Shown here piece after piece: positions 7,908 through 16,827 of a stretch of 64,000 nucleotides of DNA. The notes beneath the pieces are model-generated. The model made no database searches, was not told the DNA's origin, and worked only from the letters and a program-made list of their open reading frames with translations. A program made the position numbers and the translations under genes. The stretch's first letter is position 1; the number at the start of each line of letters is the position of its first letter. The DNA comes from Pseudonocardia halophobica (lineage in GTDB: Bacteria > Actinomycetota > Actinomycetes > Mycobacteriales > Pseudonocardiaceae), in contig NZ_BSFQ01000010.1 of NCBI RefSeq assembly GCF_027922425.1, forward strand, positions 140,098 through 204,097, read 5' to 3'.

Positions 7908-8489
7908 GTGCACCTGACCCCGCGAGAGACCGAGCGGCTGCTGCTGCACAGCGCGGCGTCGCTCGCGCGCCGCCGGCTCGACCGGGGCGCGAAGCTCGGC
8001 GCGCCGGACGCCATCGCCCTGGTCTGCGACGAGATCTGCGAGATGGCCTGGGACGACCTGCCCTACGAGGAGGTCGTCGCCCGGGCCCGCACCGTCGTCG
8101 ACCCGGCCCGCCTCGTCGACGGCGTCGCCGCCGCCGTGCCGGCGCTGCAGGTCGAGGCCCTGTTCCCGCACGGAACGGTGCTCGTGCACGTCGACACCCC
8201 CTTCGGCGCCCCGCCCGCCGACGGGCCGGGGGCCGTCCGCGCGGAGGGCCCGCCCCGCGAGCTCGCACCGGGCCGGGAGCGCGGCACCGCACGCCTGCGC
8301 AACCGCGGGCACCTCGCGATCTGGGTGTCGTCGCACGTCCAGCTCGACCGGCTGAACCCGGCGCTGGAGGTCGAGCTCGCCGACGCCGGGAATTTCCGCC
8401 TCGATCTGCCGGCCGGGACGTCGCTGAAGGTGGAAGCGGGCGCAGAGCGGGAAGTCCCGGTGGTCCGGATGGGAAGGACGCACGGATGA
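7908..8489 (+). CDS. ureAB: Urease gamma/beta fusion subunit (divergent)
   Basis: A 193-residue fusion of urease gamma (UreA) and beta (UreB) domains. The gamma part begins HLTPRETERLLLHSAASLARRRLDRGAKL and ends with VPALQVEALFPHGTVLVHVDTPFG, a good match to UreA. The beta part (about 110-190) keeps LNPALEVEL and FRLDLPAGTSLKVEAG. However, the family GSHYHF-x-EVN is degraded to SSHVQLDRLN, and the conserved C-terminal GFRGEVMG-type segment is missing. GTG 7908 was chosen because it gives the canonical MHLTPRE start; GTGs at 7869-7902 are alternatives, and none has a good ribosome-binding site. The stop overlaps the alpha-subunit start (ATGA). Confidence 0.85.
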   Translation: MHLTPRETERLLLHSAASLARRRLDRGAKLGAPDAIALVCDEICEMAWDDLPYEEVVARARTVVDPARLVDGVAAAVPALQVEALFPHGTVLVHVDTPFGAPPADGPGAVRAEGPPRELAPGRERGTARLRNRGHLAIWVSSHVQLDRLNPALEVELADAGNFRLDLPAGTSLKVEAGAEREVPVVRMGRTHG

Positions 8490-10159
8490 CGACCGTCGAG
8501 CGCCGCGAGTACGCCCGGCTGTACGGGCCGACGACGGGCGACCGGATCCGGTTGGCCGACACCGACCTCTGGATCGAGATCGAGGCCGACGACACCGAGC
8601 CCGGCGAGGAGCTCCTCGGCGGCTGCGGCAAGACCGCCCGGCACGGCGCGCTGGTCAGCAGCTCCGCCGACCGGGCCAGCGCCCTGGACATGATCGTCCT
8701 CGGGGTGGTGCTGGTCGACCCGCTGCTCGGCGTCCGCAAGACCAACATCGGGATCAAGGACGGGCGGGTCGTCGGCGTCGGGCGGGCGGGCAACCCGCAG
8801 GTCCAGGCCGGGGTCGAGCTGGAGGTCGACGCCCACACCGCCATGATCACGGGCGAGGGGCTGATCTGCACCCCCGGCGTCGTCGACTCGCACGTGCACC
8901 TGTCCAACGCCGACCTCGCCGGGGCCGCGCTCGCCGCCGGTGTGACCACGCTGGTCGGGATGGGCATGGGCGGGGTGTGGGACGTCGGCGCCAACCCCCG
9001 CCGCAACCTCCACACCCTGATCGAGGGCTGGGCGGACGTGCCGATCAACGCCGCGTTCCTCGCCCGCGGCAGTTCCACCAGCGCCGCGCTGCTCGAGGAG
9101 GCGGTGGCCGCCGGCGCCGGCGGGTTCAAGATCCACGAGGACTGGGGCGCCACTCCCCCGGTGATCGACACGTGCCTGGGAGTGGCGGAGGGCGCGGACC
9201 TGCCCGTCGCCCTGCACACCGACACCCTCAACGAGTCCGGCTACCTCGCCGACACCCTCGACGCCGTCGGCGGCCGTACCGTGCACGCCTACCACGTCGA
9301 GGGCGGCGGCGGGCATCCCGACCTTCTAACGATCGTCTCGAAGGACAACGTCCTCACCTCGTCGACGACGCCGACGCTGCCGCTCACCCCGTCGACCGTG
9401 GCCGAGCTGGGCCCGATGACCCTCACGGTGCACCGCGGGCACGCGCACGTGCCCAGCGACGCGAGCATCGCGGCGAGCCGCATCCGCGAGCACGCGATCT
9501 CCGCGGAGAACGCCCTGCACGACACCGGCGCGATCGCGATCGTCAACTCCGACGCCCTGGGCATGGGCCGGATCGGCGAGACCGCCCGCCGCACCTGGCA
9601 GCTCGCCCACGTGCAGGCGACGCTGGCCGGGGAGACCAGCCCCGACGTCGTCAACAACGCCCGGGTCCTGCGCTACCTGGCCAAGCTCACGCACAACCCG
9701 GCGGTCGCGCACGGGCTCGCGCACCACGTCGGCTCCGTCCGGCCCGGGCTGCTCGCCGACCTCGTGCTGTGGAACCCGGCCTGGTTCGGCGCGCAGCCCG
9801 ACCTGGTGCTCAAGTCCGGCTTCGTCGCCTGGGGCGCCGCGGGCTCGGGCTCCGGCTCGACGCGGCTCACCCAGCCGCGGCGGATGCGGCCCTTCTACGG
9901 CGGGCTGGGCACCGCGCCGTCGCGGCTGGCGCACGTCTTCGTCTCCGAGCACGCCGACCGCGCGGGCCTGCCCGCCGGACGCGTCTACGCGAGCATCGCG
10001 GACAGCCGCGGCCTGAGCTGCGCGGACATGCTGCACAACACGGCGACGCCGCAGGTCGAGGTGGCCCCCGAGCCGATCCCGGTGCGCGTCGACGGCCGCG
10101 ACGTGCCGCTGCACCGCTCCCCCTCCCTGCCCCTGACCCGGCTCCACCACCTGGGGTGA
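8486..10159 (+). CDS. ureC: Urease alpha subunit (divergent, orphan)
   Basis: A 557-residue UreC homologue, the nickel amidohydrolase subunit. Alignment by eye keeps all metal ligands: H136 and H138 (DSHVH), the carbamylated lysine K215 in GFKIHEDWGATP, H244 (ALHTDTLNES), H270 (HAYHVEG) and D356 (NSD). The catalytic His equivalent is H316 and the Arg is R334. The mobile-flap motif that reads CHH in standard ureases reads VHR here, and the TTCTPG-containing stretch after HxH is replaced (GMGMGGVWDVGANPRRN). No ureD, E, F or G lies nearby. The active site looks competent, but the substrate may not be urea. ATG 8486 has GGAAGGA upstream. Confidence 0.9.
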   Translation: MTTVERREYARLYGPTTGDRIRLADTDLWIEIEADDTEPGEELLGGCGKTARHGALVSSSADRASALDMIVLGVVLVDPLLGVRKTNIGIKDGRVVGVGRAGNPQVQAGVELEVDAHTAMITGEGLICTPGVVDSHVHLSNADLAGAALAAGVTTLVGMGMGGVWDVGANPRRNLHTLIEGWADVPINAAFLARGSSTSAALLEEAVAAGAGGFKIHEDWGATPPVIDTCLGVAEGADLPVALHTDTLNESGYLADTLDAVGGRTVHAYHVEGGGGHPDLLTIVSKDNVLTSSTTPTLPLTPSTVAELGPMTLTVHRGHAHVPSDASIAASRIREHAISAENALHDTGAIAIVNSDALGMGRIGETARRTWQLAHVQATLAGETSPDVVNNARVLRYLAKLTHNPAVAHGLAHHVGSVRPGLLADLVLWNPAWFGAQPDLVLKSGFVAWGAAGSGSGSTRLTQPRRMRPFYGGLGTAPSRLAHVFVSEHADRAGLPAGRVYASIADSRGLSCADMLHNTATPQVEVAPEPIPVRVDGRDVPLHRSPSLPLTRLHHLG

Positions 10160-10161
10160 GC

Positions 10162-11781
10162 ATGATCGACCTGCTGCTGCACAACGCGACGATCCACACG
10201 CTCGACGCGGACCATCCGCGCGCCCGGTCGGTCGCGATCCACCAGGGGCGGGTGTTCGCCCTCGACCCCGACGGCCTGCGCGCCCGCCGCGAGATCGACC
10301 TGCAGGGCGCCACCGTGGTCCCCGGCTTCGGCGACGCGCACAACCACATGGGCTGGTTCGGCCAGTCGCTCTCCGAGATCGCCCTCGCCGGCCTGCCGGA
10401 CCTCGACGCGCTGTACGCGGCCGTCGCCGAGCGCGCGGCGACCCTGCCCGCCGACGCCTGGGTCGTCGGTTCCGGCTACGACGACACCACCCTCGGCGGG
10501 CACCCGCACCGGCGGGAGCTGGACCGGGCCGCGGGCGGCCGCAAGGTCTGGCTCAAGCACCGCTCCGGGCACGTCTGCACCGTGAACTCGCCGGTGCTCG
10601 ACCTGATCGGCGACCGGCCGGTGCCCGAGGGCGGCGTGGTCGTGACCGACGAGGACGGGCCGACCGGGACCCTCGAGGAGCAGGCCCAGAACCTCGTCGG
10701 CGAGCTCGTGGTGCCCCATCCCCTGGCCGACCTCGCGACGGCGATCCGGCGGGCGGCGGCGGTGTACGCGGGCGAGGGCCTCACCCACGTCACCGAGTGC
10801 GGCGTCGGCGGCGGCTGGATCGGCCGCTCCGGGCTCGAGCTCGGCGCGTACCAGCAGGCGGGCCCGCTCGACGTCCGGGTGCAGGTCATGCCGGTCTCCG
10901 ACGCCCTGCACCCGGTGCGGGGCCACGCGAGCGACCCGGACCGCTTCGGCCTGGACCTCGGGCTGCGCACCGGGTTCGGCGACGACATGCTCCGGCTCGG
11001 CCCGATGAAGATCTTCCTCGACGGGTCGCTGGTGGCCCGGACCGCGGCCATGCTGCACCCCTTCTGCGACCGGCACTCCCACGGCTACCTGCAGGACGAT
11101 CCGGAGCTGCTGCGCCGGCGGGTGGTCGACGCGCACGTGTCCGGCTGGACCGTGGCGGCGCACGCCATCGGCGACCGGGCCGTGGACCTCGCCCTCGACA
11201 CCTTCGCCGAGGCGCAGAAGGAGCGCCCGCGGCCGGAGGTGCGGCACCGGATCGAGCACGCCGCCGTGACGACCGAGGCGCAGATCGCGCGGATGGCCGA
11301 CCTCGGCGTCACGCCGGTGCCGCAGGCGCGGTTCCTGTACGAGATCGGCGACACGATGGCCGCCGCCGTCGGACCGGACCGCGCGGACTCGCTCTACCGG
11401 GTCGGCGGGTTCCACCGCGCCGGCCTGCGCGTCCCGGGCAGCTCCGACCGGCCCGTCGCGCTCGGCGCCCCGCTGCTCGGCATGCAGTCGATGGTCGAGC
11501 GGCGCACCCGGGACGGCGCGGTGCTCGGCCCCGACGAGCGCGTCACGGCCGCCGCGGCCCTGCGTGCCTACACCCTCGACGCCGCGTGGATCGCCGGCGA
11601 CGAGCGCATCCGCGGCTCCCTCACCCCCGGCAAGCACGCCGACCTCGTCGTCCTCGGCGACGACGTGCTGACCGTCCCCGCCGACCGGATCGGCGCGACC
11701 GAGGTGGTCGCGACGCTCCTCGGCGGACGTCCCACCCACGGCTCCACCACGCTCGGTCTCGACACCCAGGAGATGTCATGA
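10162..11781 (+). CDS. YtcJ-type amidohydrolase (Amidohydro_3)
   Basis: A 539-residue metal-dependent amidohydrolase. H60 and H62 (FGDAHNHMGW) form the first HxH; later come MKIFLDGSLVARTA, AAHAIGDRAVDLAL and RHRIEHAAV, with the final acidic region PGSSDRPV rather than the usual SDxP. This is the YtcJ/Amidohydro_3 pattern of TIM-barrel deacylases acting on amide or cyclic-amide compounds. It starts three bases after ureC with GGTGAG upstream and overlaps the transporter (ATGA), so it belongs to the urease-like operon. It may hydrolyse an amide that feeds the urease-like enzyme or act on its product. Confidence 0.85.
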   Translation: MIDLLLHNATIHTLDADHPRARSVAIHQGRVFALDPDGLRARREIDLQGATVVPGFGDAHNHMGWFGQSLSEIALAGLPDLDALYAAVAERAATLPADAWVVGSGYDDTTLGGHPHRRELDRAAGGRKVWLKHRSGHVCTVNSPVLDLIGDRPVPEGGVVVTDEDGPTGTLEEQAQNLVGELVVPHPLADLATAIRRAAAVYAGEGLTHVTECGVGGGWIGRSGLELGAYQQAGPLDVRVQVMPVSDALHPVRGHASDPDRFGLDLGLRTGFGDDMLRLGPMKIFLDGSLVARTAAMLHPFCDRHSHGYLQDDPELLRRRVVDAHVSGWTVAAHAIGDRAVDLALDTFAEAQKERPRPEVRHRIEHAAVTTEAQIARMADLGVTPVPQARFLYEIGDTMAAAVGPDRADSLYRVGGFHRAGLRVPGSSDRPVALGAPLLGMQSMVERRTRDGAVLGPDERVTAAAALRAYTLDAAWIAGDERIRGSLTPGKHADLVVLGDDVLTVPADRIGATEVVATLLGGRPTHGSTTLGLDTQEMS

Positions 11782-13097
11782 GCACACCGGCGCACACCGC
11801 GGTCGTCAGCGACCGCGAGGCGCGGAAGGTCGCCTTCGGCGCCTTCGTCGGCACCGCCCTCGAGTGGTACGACTTCTTCCTCTTCGGCACGGCGGCCTCG
11901 CTGGTGTTCAACCGGCTGTTCTTCACCGGGTCACCGGCGGCGGCCACGCTCGCGGCGTTCGCGACCTTCGCCGTCGGGTTCGCTGCCCGGCCGTTGGGCG
12001 CGATCCTGTTCGGCCACCTCGGCGACCGGATCGGCCGGCGGACCTGCCTGATCGTCACCGTCACGATGATCGGCATCGTCACCGGGCTGATCGGTGTGCT
12101 GCCGACCGCCTTGTCGATCGGCGTCCTCGCCCCGATCGCCCTCACCGTGCTGCGGCTGCTGCAGGGCATCGCGGTCGGCGGCGAGTGGGGCGGCGCGGTC
12201 ACCCTCGCCGTGGAGCACGCCCCGAAGGACAAGCGCGGCCGCTACGCCGCGATGCCGCAGATCGGCTCGCCCATCGGCACGCTGCTGTCCTCGGGGGCGT
12301 TCCTCGCGGTGTCCGCGCTGCCGAAGGAGAGCTTCGACTCCTGGGGCTGGCGGATCCCGTTCCTCATCGCCTTCCCGCTGCTCGCCGTGGCGCTGTACCT
12401 GCGCCGCCGGGTCGAGGAGTCGCCGCTGTTCGAGCAGCTGCTGGCCGAGGACGAGCGGGCGAGCTCGCCGGTGAAGGACGTCCTGCTGCGCTCCTTCCCG
12501 CAGCTGATGGTGGGCGGCGGCTCGGCGTTCCTCGGCGTCGGCGGGTTCTACCTGGCCACCACGTTCGTGATCAGCTACGGCACGGCCACGCTCAAGCTGC
12601 CGCAGGCGCTGATGCTGGGCGCCACGCTCGTCGCGGCCGCCGTCGAGATCCTCGTGCTGATCACCGGCGGCCGGCTCGCGGAGCGGTACGGGGCGGCCCG
12701 GGTCACCGTCGCGGGCGGTGTCATCTCCGCGGTCGCCGCGTTCCCGATGTTCTGGTTGATCGACTCGAAGGCCGCCGCACTGGTGATCATCGGCGTGACC
12801 CTGGGCGTCGCCTGCCTGTCGATCCCCTACGCCGTCTCCGGTGCGCTGCTCACCGAGCTGTTCCCGGCCCGGCTGCGCTACTCCGGCGTGGCCCTGTCGG
12901 CCAACGTCGCCGGCGTGGTCAGCGGGTTCGTGCCGCTCGTCGCCTCGGCCTTCCTCGCCGGGGCCGGCGGAGCGTCGTGGACCGCGGCGCTGCTCCTGAT
13001 CGTGATCGCCCTGATCACCGCGATCTCGGGCATGCTCGCCCCCAGGGTCGCCCTGGGGCGGGACGACGAGGTGCAGGAGGTCGGCATCCGTGGGTGA
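11778..13097 (+). CDS. MHS-family MFS transporter
   Basis: A 439-residue major-facilitator transporter of the metabolite:H+ symporter family. The diagnostic start FVGTALEWYDFFLFG, the loop motif GHLGDRIGRR and the helix-4/5 signature LRLLQGIAVGGEWGGAVTL are all present, with about 12 hydrophobic helices. MHS proteins typically import organic acids, osmolytes or betaine-like compounds with protons. It is coupled to the amidohydrolase (ATGA) and overlaps the next gene by eight bases, so it is expected to carry the substrate of this pathway into the cell. Confidence 0.9.
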   Translation: MSTPAHTAVVSDREARKVAFGAFVGTALEWYDFFLFGTAASLVFNRLFFTGSPAAATLAAFATFAVGFAARPLGAILFGHLGDRIGRRTCLIVTVTMIGIVTGLIGVLPTALSIGVLAPIALTVLRLLQGIAVGGEWGGAVTLAVEHAPKDKRGRYAAMPQIGSPIGTLLSSGAFLAVSALPKESFDSWGWRIPFLIAFPLLAVALYLRRRVEESPLFEQLLAEDERASSPVKDVLLRSFPQLMVGGGSAFLGVGGFYLATTFVISYGTATLKLPQALMLGATLVAAAVEILVLITGGRLAERYGAARVTVAGGVISAVAAFPMFWLIDSKAAALVIIGVTLGVACLSIPYAVSGALLTELFPARLRYSGVALSANVAGVVSGFVPLVASAFLAGAGGASWTAALLLIVIALITAISGMLAPRVALGRDDEVQEVGIRG

Positions 13098-14745
13098 GCA
13101 GTCGGCAGGGGCCGGCCGGACCGGCGCGGAGCGGACCGCGGGCGCGCTGCTCGTCGCGCAGCTGGAGGCGCTCGGGGTGCCGCGCGTGTACGGCGTCCCC
13201 GGCGAGAGCTACCTCGAGGTGCTCGACGCGCTGCACGACTCCCCGATCGACATGGTCGTGTGCCGGCAGGAAGGCGGCGCCGGGTTCATGGCCCTGGCCG
13301 AGGCCCGGCTGACCGGCCGGCCCGGCGTGGTCGCCGTGACCCGCGGCCCGGGCGCGGCCAACGCGGCCATCGCGGTACACACCGCCTGGCAGGACGCCAC
13401 ACCGATGATCCTGCTCGTCGGCCTGGTCCCGGTCGCCGACCGGGACCGGGAGTCCTTCCAGGAGTTCTCCCTCGGCGGCTGGTTCGGCACCACGGCGAAG
13501 CGGGTGATCACCCTCGACCGGCCGGAGCGCGCGGCCGAGCAGGTGGCCGAGGCCTTCGCGGTGGCGACGGCGGGCCGGCCGGGCCCCGTGGTGATCGGCC
13601 TGCCCGAGGACGTCCTCACGGCCAAGACCTCCGCACCCGTCGTCCCGGCGCGGGCCTTCTCCGGCGGTGCCGTCTCCGCACCCCAGGCCGAGGAGCTCGA
13701 GGTGCTGCTCGGCCGGGCGGAGCGGCCGCTCGTGATCGTCGGCGGGACCGGCTGGACGGCCGACGCGGCGGCGGCCGTGACCGCGTGGTGCGAGCGGCGG
13801 CGCTTCCCGGTCGTCGCCGACTGGCGGTGCCAGGACATGGTCGACCACGACAGCCCCGCCTACGCCGGCTGGTTCGGCTACGGCTCCGACCCCGGCCTGC
13901 TCGACGCCCTCGACCGCGCCGACCTGCTGCTCTTCGTCGGCGGGCAGTACGGCGACGTGCTCTCCGGCGGCTACACCCGCGGGAACCCGGACGCACCGAC
14001 GGTCGTCGTCTCCGCCGACCCCGACCTGCGGGCGCACCAGCGCCGCGTCGACCTGCACCTGCTGGCGACCCCGGCCGCCTTCGCCGGCGCGCTCCCCGAG
14101 GGACCCGCCGCGGAGCCGGGGTGGTGGGAGGGGCTGCGCGCCGCCCGCGAGAAGTTCGCGACGCCCGGCGCGCCGGTGCGCAGCGAGTACGTCGACCTCG
14201 ACGTGGCCACCGCCGCGCTGGCGGAGCGGATGACGCCGGACGCGATCGTCGCCCACGGCGCGGGCCAGCACGCGATCTGGGCGCAGCGGTTCCTGCCGCG
14301 GCACTCGTTCCCCTCGCTGCTCGCACCGCGCAACGGGGCGATGGGCTACGGGCTGCCCGCCGCCGTCGCCGCCTCGCTCGTCCACCCCGGGCGACAGGTC
14401 GTCTGCGTGGCCGGGGACGGCTGCTTCCTCATGAACGGCCAGGAGCTCGCCACCGCCGCGGCCTACGGCGCCACGCCGCTCGTGGTGATCGCGGACAACT
14501 CGGGCTACGGCACGATCCGCCAGCACCAGCAGCGCCACCACCCGGGCCGGCCCAGCGGCACGGCGCTGGTCAACCCGGACTTCGGCGCGCTGGCGCGCTC
14601 CTTCGGCCTGCACGGCGAGCGGCTCTCCCGCACCGACGACGTCCCGGCCGCGCTCGACCGTGCCCTCGCCGCCGTCGCGGGGGGCCGGGCCGCGATGCTG
14701 CACCTCGACGTGGACCCGGAGATCCTCCAGCCGCGCGGGGTGTGA
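13090..14745 (+). CDS. Thiamine-diphosphate-dependent enzyme (acetolactate-synthase-like)
   Basis: A 551-residue ThDP enzyme with the three-domain layout of the decarboxylase/acetolactate synthase superfamily. The N-terminal catalytic glutamate is in VCRQEGGAGFMA, the central domain carries PLVIVGGTGWT, and the C-terminal ThDP motif GDGCFLMNGQELATAAAYGATPLVVIADNSGYG has the GDG...N pattern. It starts at GTG 13090 within the transporter's 3' end, with GCAGGAGG upstream. It is the last gene of the urease-like operon. Possible roles are decarboxylation or carboligation of a 2-oxo acid left after amide hydrolysis; the substrate cannot be read from sequence. Confidence 0.88.
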   Translation: MGEQSAGAGRTGAERTAGALLVAQLEALGVPRVYGVPGESYLEVLDALHDSPIDMVVCRQEGGAGFMALAEARLTGRPGVVAVTRGPGAANAAIAVHTAWQDATPMILLVGLVPVADRDRESFQEFSLGGWFGTTAKRVITLDRPERAAEQVAEAFAVATAGRPGPVVIGLPEDVLTAKTSAPVVPARAFSGGAVSAPQAEELEVLLGRAERPLVIVGGTGWTADAAAAVTAWCERRRFPVVADWRCQDMVDHDSPAYAGWFGYGSDPGLLDALDRADLLLFVGGQYGDVLSGGYTRGNPDAPTVVVSADPDLRAHQRRVDLHLLATPAAFAGALPEGPAAEPGWWEGLRAAREKFATPGAPVRSEYVDLDVATAALAERMTPDAIVAHGAGQHAIWAQRFLPRHSFPSLLAPRNGAMGYGLPAAVAASLVHPGRQVVCVAGDGCFLMNGQELATAAAYGATPLVVIADNSGYGTIRQHQQRHHPGRPSGTALVNPDFGALARSFGLHGERLSRTDDVPAALDRALAAVAGGRAAMLHLDVDPEILQPRGV

Positions 14746-14764
14746 GGTGCCGGCGTCGGTGGGG

Positions 14765-15535
14765 TCAGGGCAGGTCGGGTGCGGTCAACACACCCCAACC
14801 GAGGATCCAGGCGGTGCGGTCGAGCCGGCGCTCCATCCGGTCGAAGGCCTTCCGGTAGGCCGGGCCGCCGTCCGCCTGCTTCTCGTCGTGGTGCTCCCAG
14901 ACCTCCTCGGCCGCCTCCCAGGCGAGCGCCCGGGTGACCCGGACGAGGAGGTCCGACGCGGCGTTGCCGAACCGGTCGACCGCGCTGCCGTCCGGCGCGA
15001 CCTCGGCCAGGAAGGCGTCGAAGTCCTCGCGGAGCTGGTCCATCTCCTCGGCGAAGATCTCGTTGACCTGGTCGTAGTCCGAGCGCCGGTCGGGGGTCGG
15101 CGGGAAGGTCTTCCATGTCTCGAGCAGCGCGAAGGCCAGGTCGAAGTTCACGTGGGCGTTCACGCCCGCCGCGGCGAAGTTGACGTGCCCGATGCCGGCC
15201 TTGCGCCGGCGCTCGAACAGCACGTCCCAGCTCTTCGGGGTGTCCCCGCGGCCGGCCTCGTACGCCCTGATCGCGGCGATGTACCGGCGTGCGAACTCGA
15301 GGTCGAGCAGGGTCAGGAAGTCCGGGTCCTTGAACTCCCGCTTCGGTTTGCGGCCCTCCACGGTGTCCAGCACGTTCTGCGTGATGATCGTGTAGAGCCG
15401 CGAGAAGCAGGAGATGCCGTCGACCTCCGGACGCATGATGTCCTCGGCCGACGCATCCCGGATCGCGCCGAGCACCTTCACCACGTCCGCGATCGTCGCG
15501 ACGTCGCTGCAGCAGTCCGCCAGGTTCCGTGCCAC
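14765..15535 (-). CDS. DUF5995 family protein
   Basis: A 256-residue protein of the DUF5995 type. Recognisable stretches are LLDLEFARRYIAAIRAYEAGRGDTPKSWDVLFERRRKAGI followed by FAAAGVNAHVNFDLAFALLETW, the characteristic helical core with a conserved NAH-x-N. Its biochemical role is unknown. GTG 15535 (MARNLADCC) is preferred because a GGGGAG lies about nine bases upstream; GTG 15556 is the longer option. It converges on the ThDP gene with only 19 bases between the stops. Confidence 0.78.
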   Translation of the reverse strand: MARNLADCCSDVATIADVVKVLGAIRDASAEDIMRPEVDGISCFSRLYTIITQNVLDTVEGRKPKREFKDPDFLTLLDLEFARRYIAAIRAYEAGRGDTPKSWDVLFERRRKAGIGHVNFAAAGVNAHVNFDLAFALLETWKTFPPTPDRRSDYDQVNEIFAEEMDQLREDFDAFLAEVAPDGSAVDRFGNAASDLLVRVTRALAWEAAEEVWEHHDEKQADGGPAYRKAFDRMERRLDRTAWILGWGVLTAPDLP

Positions 15536-15636
15536 CGTCCGTGCTCCCCTCGTCACCCGCCCCGCACGAGGAGAGCACGGACGGCGGTCCCGCGATACCG
15601 ACCGACGGCCCGGACCTTCGGCTCTGGAGTAGCAGT

Positions 15637-15703
15637 GGGCGGCTCAGTGGCGGGCGGCTCAGTGGTGGGCGGCTCAGTGGTGGGCGGCTCAGTGGTGGGC
15701 GGC
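15637..15703. repeat. 15-bp tandem repeat carrying serial in-frame stop codons
   Basis: Four copies plus a partial copy of a 15-base unit (gggcggctcagtggt, first copy ending in c). On the minus strand each unit encodes Ala-Ala-His-His-stop in the frame of the DUF6295 gene. Its true stop at 15689-15691 is therefore followed by further TGAs at 15674, 15659 and 15644. It looks like a slippage expansion of the last five codons. Confidence 0.9.
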
Positions 15704-15946
15704 GCGCTCCAGGGTCGTCTGCAGCGCGGCGAGCAGCTCACGGGCGGTGTCGAGGCTGAGCTCGACCGCCACCCGCGCCCCCGGCCCCTGCTCCGGGTTG
15801 AGGAAGTCGATGTTGACCGTGTGCTCGTCCGGGGCGTGGACGGGGTGGTCGTAGTAGACCGTCGCGGTGCGCAGCGGGAACCAGCCCGCCGGCCCCTTCC
15901 CGCTGCTGCGGGCGACCTCGATCTTCTCCGTGGAGTAGGTGCACAC
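15689..15946 (-). CDS. DUF6295 family small protein
   Basis: An 85-residue protein beginning MCTYSTEKIEVARSSGKG and containing GWFPLRTATVYYDHPVHAP then HTVNIDFLNP and ARVAVELSLDTARELLAAL, the DUF6295 pattern. Its function is unknown; the compact beta-rich composition suggests a small soluble ligand-binding or regulatory protein. The GTG start lies three bases after the dienelactone hydrolase stop, so the two are co-transcribed. The 3' end is expanded into a 15-base tandem repeat that repeats the stop codon. Confidence 0.8.
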   Translation of the reverse strand: MCTYSTEKIEVARSSGKGPAGWFPLRTATVYYDHPVHAPDEHTVNIDFLNPEQGPGARVAVELSLDTARELLAALQTTLERAAHH

Positions 15947-15949
15947 GGG

Positions 15950-16696
15950 TCAGCCCGCCAGGTGGGTCGCGAAGAAGGCCTCGACGTGCCGCCAGCCGTC
16001 GACCGCCGCCTCCGGCCGGTAGCTGGGCCGGTCGACGGAGAAGAACGCGTGCCCGGCGCCGTCGTAGCGGTGGAACTCGTAGGTCTTGCCGTGCTCCTGC
16101 AGCAGCTTCTCCAGCTCGTCGACCTGCTCCGGGGTCGGGTAGGAGTCGTCGTTGCCGAACAGGCCCAGGATCGGCGCCCGGACCTCGGCGACCCGGTCCG
16201 CGAGCGGCTGCACCTGCAGCGGGAAGCCCTCCGGCGGCGTCCCGACGACGAACGCGCCGTAGCAGTCCACGGCCGCCTGGACGTCGACCTCGATGCTGCT
16301 CAGGAAGGCCTGGCGGCCGCCGGAGCAGTAGCCGATCGTGCCGACCCTGCCGTTCGACGTCGGCAGGTCGCGCAGCCAGCGGGCGGCGGCCTTCGCGTCG
16401 CCCACGAACCGCTCGTCCGGCACACCGCCCTGCGCGCGGGCGGTCGCGGCGGCGTCGTCCGGGGCCGCGCCCGGCGCCTCGCGGCTGTAGAGGTTGACGC
16501 AGATCGCGTCGTGGCCGAGCACCGCGAACCGGCGCACGACCTCCTTCGACTCCCGGTCGTAGCCGGGCATGTGGTGGATGACGACCACCCCGCCGCGGGG
16601 GCCGGGGGCCATCGGCCGGGCGGTGTAGGCCTCGACCAGGTCGTCGCCGTGGCCGCGGATGCCCACGGTCTCGGCCAGCACGGCGTCGTACGCCAC
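15950..16696 (-). CDS. Dienelactone hydrolase family protein
   Basis: A 248-residue alpha/beta hydrolase of the dienelactone hydrolase family. The cysteine nucleophile sits in GYCSGGRQAF, the acid is in GNDDSYPT and the histidine in GAGHAFF, giving the Cys-Asp-His triad typical of DLH. It may open lactones or esters from ring-cleavage catabolism, though many members are broad carboxymethylenebutenolidases of unknown substrate. GTG 16696 is chosen because GAGGAGG lies seven bases upstream, although the frame stays open to 16783. It is divergent from the transaminase gene. Confidence 0.87.
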   Translation of the reverse strand: MAYDAVLAETVGIRGHGDDLVEAYTARPMAPGPRGGVVVIHHMPGYDRESKEVVRRFAVLGHDAICVNLYSREAPGAAPDDAAATARAQGGVPDERFVGDAKAAARWLRDLPTSNGRVGTIGYCSGGRQAFLSSIEVDVQAAVDCYGAFVVGTPPEGFPLQVQPLADRVAEVRAPILGLFGNDDSYPTPEQVDELEKLLQEHGKTYEFHRYDGAGHAFFSVDRPSYRPEAAVDGWRHVEAFFATHLAG

Positions 16697-16827
16697 TTCG
16701 CGCCTCCTCGAAGATCTCGTGTCCCCGCCCTGCTTACTCTCCCGGGGGCGGCTCCGGCGAGCCTGCTGCCGCGCAGCCCGCACCGACCCGGTGGACGAAC
16801 CGCCCGAACCGATCCGAAGGAGACGCC

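Noticed and set aside
15637..15703. CRISPR-like direct repeats.
   Set aside because: The units are contiguous 15-mers with no spacers and lie over a gene end.
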